Of a DNA stretch of 64,000 nucleotides, positions 52,039 through 62,162 are shown piece after piece. The stretch is from Pseudomonadota bacterium (GTDB lineage: Bacteria; Pseudomonadota; Alphaproteobacteria; Rhizobiales; Hyphomicrobiaceae), in assembly GCA_023412805.1 (NCBI GenBank), contig JAEZRM010000042.1, forward strand, positions 62,001-126,000, read 5' to 3'. The translations under genes and the position numbers were made by a program. The notes beneath the pieces are model-generated. The model was not told where the DNA came from. It worked only from the letters and a program-made list of their open reading frames with translations, and ran no database searches. Within the stretch, counting starts at the first letter, position 1, and the number at the start of each line of letters is the position of its first letter.

Positions 52039-52650
52039 ATGCCCGAGCCCACGACATTTCCAGGCCTTGTCGAATGGTCCGGCGAGAACCCCGGCATCTC
52101 CCTCAAGGAGGCACCCGACGGACCGTTTGTAAGCCTTGCGAGCTTCTTCCGCGTCGTGCTCTCGCCGCATGGCCGCGGCCATGCGCTGGTGCTCATGCAA
52201 TCACCACAGGAAGCGAACCCGCCCGCCGCACGCGCCAACTACGTCCTGCACGACAACGAAGCGCTGGCACGCTACCTCGTCTCGGACTTCGTTTCGAATT
52301 TCGGGAGCTACCAAGGGCTGCCCGGCCTTGCAGGCGTGACCTACAAGAAGCTCGACAGCGTCGTTGCTTCGGGCGATCCAGGCTCCGCCTATAAGGAGAC
52401 GCTGAAGGCGGGCGACCTCGATGTCGAACTCGCCTGGAGCGGCCTCGGTGAACCTTTCTGCTTCGCGCTGCCGCCCGACAAATCAGCGACGGGCCGCCAC
52501 TGGATGCCGAGCCTGTTTGTCGGCTGCAGCGAGGCCTCGATCACCGTCAACGGCCGCCGCCTACCCGGTAAGCCGATCCCGCGACAGGTTGCAGGCCAGA
52601 CCATCACGACGGCCATGCTCGCCTTCTCGGAAACGTGGATCAAAGTGTGA
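52039..52650 (+). CDS. Hypothetical protein, 203 residues
   Basis: No family is recognised. The protein is soluble, without signal peptide or transmembrane segment, and has conserved-looking motifs GHALVLMQSP and FVSNFGSYQGLPGLAG and an acidic surface. AGGAGG lies just before ATG 52039. It is divergent from the GMC gene and convergent with the hydrolase 3 bases away, so it belongs in the catabolic cluster by position only. Confidence 0.6.
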   Translation: MPEPTTFPGLVEWSGENPGISLKEAPDGPFVSLASFFRVVLSPHGRGHALVLMQSPQEANPPAARANYVLHDNEALARYLVSDFVSNFGSYQGLPGLAGVTYKKLDSVVASGDPGSAYKETLKAGDLDVELAWSGLGEPFCFALPPDKSATGRHWMPSLFVGCSEASITVNGRRLPGKPIPRQVAGQTITTAMLAFSETWIKV

Positions 52651-52653
52651 TCC

Positions 52654-53889
52654 TCACGACGCCCGCGCGATCACCGCGTGCAGGAGGACATTGACGCCCG
52701 GCACGGTCGCCGCAAAATCGATGTCTTCCGCCTCGTTGTGACTGATCCCGCCCTTGCAAGGTGTGAAGATCATCGCCGACGGGCACACGCGTGTCATGTT
52801 GTAGGCATCGTGCCCAGCCTGCGTCTCGATATCCATGGACGGAACGCCGAGGCGCTCCGCCGTTTCGCGGATGAGATCAATCAGCCCCGGATCGAACGTC
52901 AGACCGCCGAAGCCCCAGCGCTCGGCGATCTCGATGTTCGTGTGCGAGCGGCGCGCGGACTCGACAACGGCCGCCTCGACCTCGGCGACCATATCGGGCA
53001 GGCGTTCCTTCTTGGGATGGCGGAAGTCGATCCACAGATCCGCTTCGTCCGAGAGAATGCCCGGCAGGTTCGGTCTCAGATCGAGGCGCGCGACGCTGGT
53101 CTTGCCGTCCTCCGGTGCATAGCGCCAGCCGATGTCGTCGATGGCGACGGCCACATAGGACGCGCCGACGAGTGCATTGCGACGAAGCATCATCGGCGTC
53201 GGGCCGACGTGAGATGTCTCGCCGCGTACGGCGATGCGCATGCCCTGCATCGCAAAGCCGCCCGTGACAATGCCGAGCGGCAGCCCCACGGCATCGAGCT
53301 TCGGCCCCTGCTCGATGTGCAGCTCGAAATAGCTGTCGATGTCGCGCCCGCCGACCGGCACCTCGCCGCGATAGCCGATGCGCGAGAGCTCGTCCGCAAA
53401 ACGCACGCCTTCCTTGTCGCGCCGATCTTCCACCCATTCGATATCGGCACCGCCGGAGAACACGAGTGATGCCAGCATCGGCGGCGGAAAGCGCGCCCCC
53501 TCCTCGTTCGTCCAGTTCACGACCTCGATCGGCCGCCGCGTCTTGATGCCGCGTTCGTCGAGCGTGCGTAGAACTTCGAGTCCCGACATGACGCCGAGAA
53601 TGCCGTCGAAGCGCCCGCCTTTGGCCTGCGTGTCGAGGTGGCTTCCGATCAGCACCGGCGCGGCATTCGGATCCGTCCCCTCGCGGCGCACGAACATGGA
53701 GCCGAGCCGGTCGATCGTGAGCCTGTAGCCTTCGGCACGCACCCAGCCCGCGAACATGTCGCGCACGGCCTTGTCCTCGTCGCTCAACGTGAGACGCCGG
53801 ATGCCACCGGCCGGCGTGCGGCCGATCTCGGCGGACGCCATGAGGCACTGCCAGAGGCGATCGGGATTGATGGAGAGGTTCGTGCTCAT
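52654..53889 (-). CDS. Zn-dependent hydrolase (N-carbamoyl-L-amino-acid/allantoate amidohydrolase type)
   Basis: The 411-residue protein has the M20-like pattern: LIGSHLDTQAKGGRFDGILGV (His and Asp metal ligands), NWTNEEGARFPPPM (bridging Glu), ELHIEQGP, and a final TPCKGGISHNEAE (metal His). It hydrolyses N-carbamoyl amino acids or allantoate-like ureides. The ATG at 53889 is chosen; an ATG eight codons upstream is possible. Confidence 0.9.
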   Translation of the reverse strand: MSTNLSINPDRLWQCLMASAEIGRTPAGGIRRLTLSDEDKAVRDMFAGWVRAEGYRLTIDRLGSMFVRREGTDPNAAPVLIGSHLDTQAKGGRFDGILGVMSGLEVLRTLDERGIKTRRPIEVVNWTNEEGARFPPPMLASLVFSGGADIEWVEDRRDKEGVRFADELSRIGYRGEVPVGGRDIDSYFELHIEQGPKLDAVGLPLGIVTGGFAMQGMRIAVRGETSHVGPTPMMLRRNALVGASYVAVAIDDIGWRYAPEDGKTSVARLDLRPNLPGILSDEADLWIDFRHPKKERLPDMVAEVEAAVVESARRSHTNIEIAERWGFGGLTFDPGLIDLIRETAERLGVPSMDIETQAGHDAYNMTRVCPSAMIFTPCKGGISHNEAEDIDFAATVPGVNVLLHAVIARAS

Positions 53890-54017
53890 GAAGGAAGACT
53901 CCGCAGCAGACATTGCGGAGCGAACTATCCCCGGCATTTGTGCTGCAGGGAAGTGCCTCGGCATCTCATTGTTCGAGCAGGTTGCCGCGACCGCGGGCAG
54001 ACGACCTCATGCGAAAC

Positions 54018-54641
54018 TCATGTCATCGCGAAGAAGGCCCCGCCGCTCCACACGCCGAGGCGGCCAGCATCGTCCTCGACGGCCATCTCCACGAGGTCGT
54101 AGTAGAGTGCTCGCGTCACCAGAGCCTCGAGCCGGCCGCGGACGAGGACATAGGGTTTCAGTCCGCCGGTCCCCGCCTCCGGTGCAAATCGCATGGGGTG
54201 CTCGGGTCCGCAACGCACGACGTCGTCCACATTCGTCCGGAAGATGAGCTCCTGTGCCCTCCCCTCCCCCGAGACTTCCATCTCCACCGCCAGAAAGGGG
54301 GCATCGGCGCCCGCGACATCCACTTTCTCGACCGGGGTCACGAGAAAGTGACGGCCGTCCAGATCCCGCCGCAGGACGCGCGAGAAAAGCTTCACTAACG
54401 GCTTCCGGCCGATCGGGCTCCCCTGGTAGAACCATGTCCCATCGGCGCCGATCGCCATGCCGATATCCCCGCAATAAGGGGGATTCCAGCTGTCGACCGG
54501 CGGTAGGCGATCCTTGTCCTGGGCGCGCAGCATGGCCTCCAGACCCGCGAGCGGCGCCGTTTCTCCGGACCGCGGCCCCTCCGACCCTGCGTCAACCTGC
54601 CTTGTTTCCCGGCGACTGCCTTGCATATCGTGTGGACTCAT
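54018..54641 (-). CDS. DUF1285 protein
   Basis: The 207-residue protein has the DUF1285 pattern: DIGMAIGADGTWFYQGSPIGRKPLVKLFSRVLRRD, LVTPVEKVDVAGADAPFLAVEM and PYVLVRGRLEALVTRALYYDLVEMA. Its function is unknown. In alphaproteobacteria it is usually next to the MoxR/DUF58 operon, as here, where it is divergent from moxR with 228 bases between. Confidence 0.88.
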   Translation of the reverse strand: MSPHDMQGSRRETRQVDAGSEGPRSGETAPLAGLEAMLRAQDKDRLPPVDSWNPPYCGDIGMAIGADGTWFYQGSPIGRKPLVKLFSRVLRRDLDGRHFLVTPVEKVDVAGADAPFLAVEMEVSGEGRAQELIFRTNVDDVVRCGPEHPMRFAPEAGTGGLKPYVLVRGRLEALVTRALYYDLVEMAVEDDAGRLGVWSGGAFFAMT

Positions 54642-54869
54642 GAGGCGACCTTGCTTGCATAGCGCAGCTCGCGTTTGGCACCATACAATCTCAACAGTCC
54701 GGCGTGGGGCCGGTTCCGCGAACTTTTCGGCGGCGGCCCCGTTATTCTTGATCGACGGCGTTCCATTTTGGCCCGGCTGCTCAATTGATCGGCACTGCGC
54801 TCCATATTCTGAACATCTTCGCTGCCTCAAAATTTCGCAACCTCAGAAAAACGGCAGTATAATCGCGCC

Positions 54870-55868
54870 ATGACAACAGTAATCGATACCCAGGACAACA
54901 TCGTCGCGCGCGTCGAGGCCGCTGGTGAGCGGGTACGGCGCGTCCACGAGGCTACGGCCTCAGTCATCTTCGGCCAGGACAAGGTCATCGAGCAGACGCT
55001 CGTGACGATCCTTTCCGGCGGCCACGCGCTGCTTATCGGCGTCCCCGGCCTCGCCAAGACACTGCTCGTCGAGACGCTCGGGCGTGTGCTCGGCCTCGAT
55101 GCCAAGCGTATCCAGTTCACGCCGGACCTCATGCCCTCCGACATCATCGGCGCCGAAGTGCTCGAGGATGCGCAGGGCGGACGGCGCAGCTTCCGATTCA
55201 TCCGCGGGCCGGTCTTCACGCAGCTGCTCATGGCGGACGAGATCAACCGCGCCTCGCCAAAGACGCAGTCGGCGCTGCTGCAGGCAATGCAGGAGCATCA
55301 TGTCACGGTCGCCGGTCAGCGCCATGACGTGCCCTCGCCTTTCCACGTGCTTGCGACGCAGAACCCACTCGAGCAGGAAGGGACGTATCCCCTCCCCGAA
55401 GCACAGCTCGACCGCTTCCTCCTGCAGGTCGATGTCGACTATCCTGACACGGTCGCGGAGCGGCGGATGCTGTTCTCGACCACGGGCACCGAGGAGCGCC
55501 GCCTTGAGCCGATCCTGTCCGGCCCTGAACTCATGAGCATCCAGCGCCTCGTTCGCCAGATCCCCGTGCCGGACAAGGTTGTCGATGCGATTCTGACGCT
55601 CGTGCGTACAGCACGTCCCGGCACCGGCGCCGACAGCGAGACCGATAAATTCGTCGCCTGGGGGCCCGGCCCACGCGCAAGCCAGGCGCTCATGCTCGCC
55701 GTTCGCGCCAAGGCGCTCGTCGATGGACGGCTGGCACCATCGGTCGACGACGTGGTCGCACTCGCCGAGCCCGTTCTCAAGCATCGCATGGCCCTGAATT
55801 TCGCGGCTCGCGCCGAGGGTCATCAGATCGGCGCCGTCATCGGCCGGTTGGCCGCCAACATCGCGTGA
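54870..55868 (+). CDS. MoxR-family AAA ATPase
   Basis: The 332-residue protein has Walker A GVPGLAKT, Walker B LLMADEINRASPKTQ, the MoxR segment QNPLEQEGTYPLPEAQLDRFLL and the sensor 2 region. MoxR ATPases act as chaperones for von Willebrand-type proteins made nearby. It starts the four-gene block with DUF58 and two membrane proteins. Confidence 0.93.
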   Translation: MTTVIDTQDNIVARVEAAGERVRRVHEATASVIFGQDKVIEQTLVTILSGGHALLIGVPGLAKTLLVETLGRVLGLDAKRIQFTPDLMPSDIIGAEVLEDAQGGRRSFRFIRGPVFTQLLMADEINRASPKTQSALLQAMQEHHVTVAGQRHDVPSPFHVLATQNPLEQEGTYPLPEAQLDRFLLQVDVDYPDTVAERRMLFSTTGTEERRLEPILSGPELMSIQRLVRQIPVPDKVVDAILTLVRTARPGTGADSETDKFVAWGPGPRASQALMLAVRAKALVDGRLAPSVDDVVALAEPVLKHRMALNFAARAEGHQIGAVIGRLAANIA

Positions 55869-55971
55869 GGCGAAGCATAGACGCCCCGCGCGCCTGCCCT
55901 TGGAGCCTGCTGTTGGCGGAGACCATAAACGCCATGCGACCCCGGTGGAGATTGTTGCCGAGGAGGTGGGC

Positions 55972-56910
55972 ATGAGTCCGGCCCGGGCTGCTGTCGGCCG
56001 GCTCGAGCTTGAGGCGCATGGCCTCGCCGATCGCCTGCCAGATCTCGTCATCGAGGCGAACCGCGTGGCGAGCACGGTCGCGCACGGCATTCATGGCCGT
56101 CGTCGTGCGGGCCCCGGCGAAACCTTCTGGCAGTTCCGCCAGTTCGAGGGCGCCGATGCGGCAACCCTCATCGACTGGCGCCGCTCGGCAAGCTCCGATC
56201 AGTTGTACGTGCGCGAGCGCGAGTGGGAAGCCGCACACACCGTCTGGCTCTGGCCCGATCTCTCGCCCTCGATGGATTTCAGCAGCGAGCTCGCGACGGT
56301 CACCAAGCGCGACCGGGCGATCGTGCTCATGCTGGCTGCTGCCGAGTTGCTTGTGCGCGGCGGCGAGCGCGTCGCTCTGCTCGGCCTTGGCCGTCCGACT
56401 GCAAGCCGCAAGGCTGCGACCGTGATCGCCGAGACCGTCCTCACGAACATCACGTCGCCGTTGTTGACCACGAGCCTGCCGCCCAAGATTCGTCTGCCGC
56501 GCTTTTCGGGTGCCATCCTGATCAGTGACTTCCTCGATCCCCTCGACAAGCTCGGGCCGCGTATCGAGGAACTGGCAGGTGCAGGCGTCGGCGGCCATCT
56601 CGTGCAGGTCATGGACCCGGCGGAGGAGACTCTCCCCTATGAGGGACGCGCTGAGTTCCTCGGTCCCGAGGTTGCCGGCGAACGCTGGATCGTCGATCGT
56701 GTCGAGACCATGCGGGAGGACTACATCAAGCGCCTTGCCGAACACCGTGACGGTCTCGCCGAACTCGCGCGCCGCCTCGGATGGTCACTGCTCGTCCATC
56801 ACACGGATCGACCGCCGCACGAATTGCTGCTGAGCCTCATCATGCGCCTCGGCGGCCAGGCGGGCAGCTACCGCATGAATACACCGGCGGCAGCAGGAGG
56901 GCAGGCATGA
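55972..56910 (+). CDS. DUF58 protein
   Basis: The 312-residue protein has the DUF58 core FRQFEGADAATLIDWRRSASSDQLYVREREWE, then WPDLSPSMDFSS, a short vWA-like site. GAGGAGG lies 6 bases before ATG 55972; a TTG at 55900 is an alternative. The stop overlaps the next ATG (ATGA). It likely works with MoxR; the exact role is unknown. Confidence 0.9.
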   Translation: MSPARAAVGRLELEAHGLADRLPDLVIEANRVASTVAHGIHGRRRAGPGETFWQFRQFEGADAATLIDWRRSASSDQLYVREREWEAAHTVWLWPDLSPSMDFSSELATVTKRDRAIVLMLAAAELLVRGGERVALLGLGRPTASRKAATVIAETVLTNITSPLLTTSLPPKIRLPRFSGAILISDFLDPLDKLGPRIEELAGAGVGGHLVQVMDPAEETLPYEGRAEFLGPEVAGERWIVDRVETMREDYIKRLAEHRDGLAELARRLGWSLLVHHTDRPPHELLLSLIMRLGGQAGSYRMNTPAAAGGQA

Positions 56911-59810
56911 GCATCGGCGCGCTCGCCTTTCTGAGCCCATGGCTGTTGACCGCGCTCGCCGCGCTCCCGGTGATCTACTGGCTGCTGCGGACCGTGCCGC
57001 CGCGCCCGCGCCAGATCAACTTCCCGCCGACGCGCATTCTCGTCGGGCTCGAGAACAAGGACAAGACGCCGGCCAAGACGCCGTGGTGGCTGACGCTCAT
57101 CCGCATGCTCGCCGCAGCATTCGTGATTTTCGCGCTCGCCGATCCGGTGCTCAATCCGAACCGCGAGGCCGGCCTCTCCGGCAGTGGCCCGCTCGTTCTC
57201 GTCGTCGACAACGGTTGGTCGAGCGGCGGACACTTCGCGCAACGTGCCCGCCTCGTGGACCAGCTCATCTCGGAAGCCGAAAGCGCCAATCGCGCGGTTG
57301 TCGTCGCGCCGACGGCCTCGGGCGCCAAGACGACCACGCTCCGCATCGAGGCGCCCGGCGCGGCGCGCACGACGGCTGCCGCTCTCCAGCCGCAACCCTT
57401 CGCTCCGCAACGCACTGAACTCGTCGAGCAACTCACGCGCACGCTCACAGGCCAGTCGGGCCTCGACGTCGTGTGGCTGAGTGACGGCATCGACCACGAC
57501 GGCAAGACCGGCGCCTTCGCGACCGCCTTGAGCCAACTCGCGAGCGGCGGACAACTTCAGGTGGTTAGCAACCGCCCCGGCGACGAGCCTCTCGGTCTCA
57601 GTGCGGGCCTCGATCGTGATGGGCGTCTCGAAGCCTTCGTCGTGCGTGCCGAAGGTGACGGCCGCAATGGCAGTGCGCTGGCCTTCTCTGCGCGTGGTCA
57701 GCGCCTCGCCGAGACCTCATACGAAATCCCCGCCGGCAGCCGCCGCGCGACGGCGCGCTTCGACCTGCCGCTCGAGTTGCGCAATCAGGTCGCGCGCGTC
57801 GAGCTTGCCGGCGAGCGTAGCGCCGGTGCCGTGCACCTGCTCGACAATCGCTCGCGCTGGCATCGCATAGCGCTCATTTCCGGCGAGAGCCGCGAGCAGG
57901 CGCAGCCGCTGCTGGCCCCGCTCTACTACATCGAGCGCGCACTCGCGCCATTCGCCGAGCTGGTCCGCCAGAAGGACGTCAACCTCGCCGGCGCCGTCAC
58001 CAGCGCCTTCGATCAGCGCTCATCCGTGCTCGTGATGGCCGACATCGGCACCATTGCCGGAGACCTCGGCACGCGCGTCGAAGAATGGGTGAACAAGGGC
58101 GGCGTGCTCGTGCGCTTCGCCGGCCCGCGCCTCGAAAAGGGCGGCGATGATCTGCTGCCGGTGGGTCTGCGTATGGGTGGGCGCACACTCGGCGGCGCTC
58201 TGTCCTGGTCGACACCGCAGCCGCTCGCGCCCTTCGAGGATTCGAGCCTGTTTGCGGGCCTGACGATCCCGCAAGACGTCGCCGTGAACCGGCAGATCCT
58301 CGCCGATCCGGCCTATCTGACCGACGACGTGAGCGTGTGGGCGCGACTCGCCGACGGCACGCCGCTCGTCACTGCCCGCCGCATGGGCGAAGGACAAATC
58401 GTGCTCTTCCACATCACGGCAAACTCGGATTGGTCGAACCTGCCGCTCTCCGGCTTGTTCGTCGAGATGCTGCGGCGCATTGCAACGCTCGGCGTCAGCG
58501 GCGGCATTGCCGTCGGCGGCGCGGAGACCATGGCTGCACCGGCAGCACGAAGCGCGTCCACGCCCGAGACCGCCGAGGTGCTGGCACCGACGCAGGTTCT
58601 CGACGGCTTTGGCACACTGCGCCCGCCGACACCGACCGCCCAGGCCATCCCGGCCCGCAATATCGATACGGCGACGCCATCGCTCGACCATCCGCCCGGC
58701 TACTACGGTCCCGCCGCGAGCCCGCGTGCGCTCAATGTCATCACGCCGCGCACCGAGCTTCGTCCACTGCCGACATTGCCCGCCAACGTCGAGCAGCGCA
58801 CATACGAGGGCACAAATCCTGAGCCACTCAAGCCCTGGCTGCTCTCGGCCGCTCTCGCACTCATCTTCGCGGATATCATCGCCGTGCTCTTGCTGCAGGG
58901 CCTGCTGAGGCGCCGCACTGGGATGCGTCCTGCAGCGACAGCGTCCATACTGCTGCTTGCGGCCGCAGCAGCTCTCGTACTCACGAGCCATCATGCTGAA
59001 GCCCAGCGCCGTCCCGAGGCGCCACCGAGCGCCGCCATGCCATCGAGCCGCGATCTGCAAATCGCCATCCAGGCAACTGGCAAGGTCTCCTTCGCCTACG
59101 TCCTCACTGGCGATGGCGCGACGGACGAGGCGAGCCGCGCGGGTCTCGTCGGCATCGGCCGCCATCTTGCCGCGCGCACGTCGGTCGAGCCCGGTGAGCC
59201 TTTCGGCGTCAACGTCGCAACGGACGAGATCGCCTTTTTCCCGATCCTATACTGGCCGGTGCTCACCAACGCGAACCCGCTGAACGATGCGACGCTCGCC
59301 AAGATCGACACGTACATGAAGCAGGGTGGGATGATCATCTTCGACACCCGCGACTTCGGCTCGGGGCTCCCGACCGGCATCGGCATGGGGCGCGAAGGCG
59401 GCACGCCGTTACAGCGCCTCCTCGGCCGTCTCGACATTCCACGCCTCGAGCCCGTGCCCGAGACGCACGTTCTCACCAAGGCCTTCTACATCCTGCGCAC
59501 CTTCCCGGGTCGCTGGGACGGCGGACAGATGTGGGTCGAGGCCGACAGTGCCGAATCCGCCGACGACGGTACGCGCAAGGCACGCCGCGCCGACGGCGTC
59601 AGCAGCATTCTCGTGACGCCGAACGATCTTGCCGCTGCCTGGGCACTCGACGGCCAGAACCGGCCGATGTTCCCCGTCGTTCCTGGCGGCGAGCAACAGC
59701 GCGAGATGGCCATTCGTGTCGGCATCAACATCGCCATGTACGCACTGACCGGCAACTACAAAGCCGATCAGGTGCACGCCCCAGCGCTCATCGAGCGTCT
59801 CGGTCAGTAA
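56907..59810 (+). CDS. BatA-type membrane protein with C-terminal DUF4159 domain
   Basis: The 967-residue protein starts with BatA-like helices (LSPWLLTALAALPVIYWLL and TLIRMLAAAFVIFALADPVL) flanking PRQINFPPTRIL, then a large periplasmic region with a vWA-like fold (LVLVVDNGWSSGGHFAQRARLVDQ). Two more helices lie near residues 642-700. The last about 250 residues match DUF4159 (FFPILYWPVL, GGMIIFDTRDFG). It is the main envelope component of the MoxR block. Confidence 0.88.
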   Translation: MSIGALAFLSPWLLTALAALPVIYWLLRTVPPRPRQINFPPTRILVGLENKDKTPAKTPWWLTLIRMLAAAFVIFALADPVLNPNREAGLSGSGPLVLVVDNGWSSGGHFAQRARLVDQLISEAESANRAVVVAPTASGAKTTTLRIEAPGAARTTAAALQPQPFAPQRTELVEQLTRTLTGQSGLDVVWLSDGIDHDGKTGAFATALSQLASGGQLQVVSNRPGDEPLGLSAGLDRDGRLEAFVVRAEGDGRNGSALAFSARGQRLAETSYEIPAGSRRATARFDLPLELRNQVARVELAGERSAGAVHLLDNRSRWHRIALISGESREQAQPLLAPLYYIERALAPFAELVRQKDVNLAGAVTSAFDQRSSVLVMADIGTIAGDLGTRVEEWVNKGGVLVRFAGPRLEKGGDDLLPVGLRMGGRTLGGALSWSTPQPLAPFEDSSLFAGLTIPQDVAVNRQILADPAYLTDDVSVWARLADGTPLVTARRMGEGQIVLFHITANSDWSNLPLSGLFVEMLRRIATLGVSGGIAVGGAETMAAPAARSASTPETAEVLAPTQVLDGFGTLRPPTPTAQAIPARNIDTATPSLDHPPGYYGPAASPRALNVITPRTELRPLPTLPANVEQRTYEGTNPEPLKPWLLSAALALIFADIIAVLLLQGLLRRRTGMRPAATASILLLAAAAALVLTSHHAEAQRRPEAPPSAAMPSSRDLQIAIQATGKVSFAYVLTGDGATDEASRAGLVGIGRHLAARTSVEPGEPFGVNVATDEIAFFPILYWPVLTNANPLNDATLAKIDTYMKQGGMIIFDTRDFGSGLPTGIGMGREGGTPLQRLLGRLDIPRLEPVPETHVLTKAFYILRTFPGRWDGGQMWVEADSAESADDGTRKARRADGVSSILVTPNDLAAAWALDGQNRPMFPVVPGGEQQREMAIRVGINIAMYALTGNYKADQVHAPALIERLGQ

Positions 59811-59854
59811 GCGCGACGCGCGCGGCGACAGTAACGACGGAGTTCTAAGTCCGG

Positions 59855-61987
59855 ATGACCTGGTCGATCGACATTGCCCCGATGGTGCCGCTGCCCGTGC
59901 TGGTAGCCGCGGGGCTCGTTGCGCTCGCGCTCATCGGCGTCCTCTTCTTCCGGCGCACGCGCGGCGCAGCACTCCGCGCACTCGCGCTCGCGGCACTCGT
60001 CGCCGCACTCGCCAATCCATCATTCCGGCAGGAAGAGCGCGAGGGCCTCGCCAATATCGCCGTCGTCCTCGTCGACGAGAGCACGAGCCAGTCCATTGCT
60101 GGCCGGCCTGCACAGACGGCCGCGATCCGCGCCGATCTCGACGAGAAGCTGAAACGGCTGCCGGGCCTCGAAGTGAAGTGGATCGAAGCCTCGCGGCCGA
60201 CCGGCGAGCGCACATCCGGCACACACCTCTTCACGGATCTCAACCGGGCACTCGCCGAGATCGCGCCCGACCGCCTCGCCGGCGTCATCACGATCACCGA
60301 CGGGCAGGTGCACGACATTCCGGCATCCGTCGCAGCCCTCGGCTTCAACGCACCCGTGCACGCGCTGATCACCGGTCGCCCGGACGAATTCGATCGCCGC
60401 ATCGAGGTCATCACGGCGCCGAAGTTCGGCATCGTCAACGGCCCAGCACGTGACATCGAGATCGCCGTTCGCGAGACTGGCAAGAGCGGCCAGGCCGGAC
60501 GTCAGGTCAATCTGCGCGTGCGCCGCGAAGGGCGACCCGACGAGACCGTTCGCACGGAGATCGACGCACGCACGCGCGTTGCCATGCCCTTCCCGACAGC
60601 AGGGCAGAACATCGTCGAGATCGAGCTCGATACCGTGCCCGGCGAGCTAACGCACCTCAATAACCGCGTCGTGATCGCAGCCGAAGGCGTGCGCGAGAAC
60701 CTGCGCGTTCTCCTCGTGTCGGGTGAACCACACGCAGGCGAGCGCGTGTGGCGCAATCTCCTGAAGTCCGACGCCGCCGTCGATCTCGTGCACTTCACCA
60801 TTCTGCGCCCGCCCGAGAAGCAGGACGGCACGCCGATCCATCAGCTCTCGCTGATCGCCTTCCCGACACGGGAGCTCTTCTCGGAGAAGATCTCGAACTT
60901 CGACCTCATCATCTTCGACCGCTATCAGGTCCGTGGCATTCTCCCGCCAATCTACTACGACAACATCGCGCGCTATGTCGCCAACGGTGGCGCACTGCTC
61001 GTTGCCTCCGGCGACGACTACGCACAAAACGCGAGCCTCTATCGCACAGCGCTTGCGCCCGTCCTGCCGGCCGCGCCCTCGGGCCGCGTCATCGAGCAGC
61101 CCTTCAAGGCGCGCATCACGACCGAAGGTCACAAGCACCCCGTGACGCGCAATCTGCCGGGCGTGCGCGAGGGTACCCAGGATCCCGATTGGGGCCGCTG
61201 GTTCCGCCAAGTCGAGACGAATGTCACGCGCGGGCGTACGCTCATGAGCGGCGTCGAGGAGCGACCACTGCTCGTGCTCGATCGCGTCGGGCGCGGACGC
61301 GTGGCGCTCATGCTTTCCGACCATGCCTGGCTCTGGGCACGCGGCTACGACGGCGGCGGACCGCACACCGATCTCTTGCGGCGCACATCGCACTGGCTCA
61401 TGAAAGAGCCCGATCTCGAGGAGGAGCGCCTCCTCGCCGATGCGCGCGGCCTCAAGCTGACCATCGAGCGCCGCTCGATGGAGACGAGCGTTCCGCCGGT
61501 CACCGTGCAGTCGCCGGGCGGCGAATCGAGCGAGGTCCAACTCGAACCGGCAAGCGACGGCGTCTGGCGCACAACCATCGATGTGCGCCAGCCCGGGCTC
61601 TACAAGATGCAGTCGAATGGTCCCCCGCCCGATCGCCGGGTGCTGACCGCGGTTGCCCATGCCGGGCTCGAGGATGCTCGCGAAATGAGCGAGGTCACCG
61701 CGACGGACGCCAAGCTCCGCCCCCTCATCAATGCCACGGGCGGTGGCACGTTCTGGACGCGCGGCGGCGGCCTGCTCTCCAGCGCCAGCGCGACGGCCGT
61801 CGACGTGCCCCGCGTGTCGCTTCTCGCCAACGCGCGCGTTCTGGCCGGCTCGGGCTGGATGGGCCTCAAGGACCGCGAGGCGTACGTCACGCGTGGCGTC
61901 CGCATCACGCCGATGTTCACCGGCCTCCTGGCATTGGCCGCCTTGCTGGCCTTCCTGACGCTCGCCTGGTGGCGCGAGGGGCGGTAG
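59855..61987 (+). CDS. Large membrane protein of the MoxR/DUF58 block
   Basis: The 710-residue protein has two N-terminal helices (VLVAAGLVALALIGVLFF, AALRALALAALVAALANP), a large periplasmic region with vWA/glutaminase-like folds (VVLVDESTSQSIAG, VRENLRVLLVSGEPHAGERVWRNL) and a C-terminal helix (GLLALAALLAFLTLAWW). It follows the DUF4159 protein in the same operon. Exact function unknown; probably part of the same envelope complex. Confidence 0.85.
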   Translation: MTWSIDIAPMVPLPVLVAAGLVALALIGVLFFRRTRGAALRALALAALVAALANPSFRQEEREGLANIAVVLVDESTSQSIAGRPAQTAAIRADLDEKLKRLPGLEVKWIEASRPTGERTSGTHLFTDLNRALAEIAPDRLAGVITITDGQVHDIPASVAALGFNAPVHALITGRPDEFDRRIEVITAPKFGIVNGPARDIEIAVRETGKSGQAGRQVNLRVRREGRPDETVRTEIDARTRVAMPFPTAGQNIVEIELDTVPGELTHLNNRVVIAAEGVRENLRVLLVSGEPHAGERVWRNLLKSDAAVDLVHFTILRPPEKQDGTPIHQLSLIAFPTRELFSEKISNFDLIIFDRYQVRGILPPIYYDNIARYVANGGALLVASGDDYAQNASLYRTALAPVLPAAPSGRVIEQPFKARITTEGHKHPVTRNLPGVREGTQDPDWGRWFRQVETNVTRGRTLMSGVEERPLLVLDRVGRGRVALMLSDHAWLWARGYDGGGPHTDLLRRTSHWLMKEPDLEEERLLADARGLKLTIERRSMETSVPPVTVQSPGGESSEVQLEPASDGVWRTTIDVRQPGLYKMQSNGPPPDRRVLTAVAHAGLEDAREMSEVTATDAKLRPLINATGGGTFWTRGGGLLSSASATAVDVPRVSLLANARVLAGSGWMGLKDREAYVTRGVRITPMFTGLLALAALLAFLTLAWWREGR

Positions 61988-62162
61988 GCCTCCGCGCTAC
62001 CGGGGCAAGAAGCCGGGCCGACGCTGCACTCGGATCGACCGCAGTTTTGCGGTGCCCCGGATCTTGACATTACGTCTGGCAATCGCGTTGATTGCGGGCT
62101 GCTAGCACAAGGCGGCTCTTCGTGTTTTCTCTTTTTCTCTCCTGACCCCCCTCGAGTTTTTC

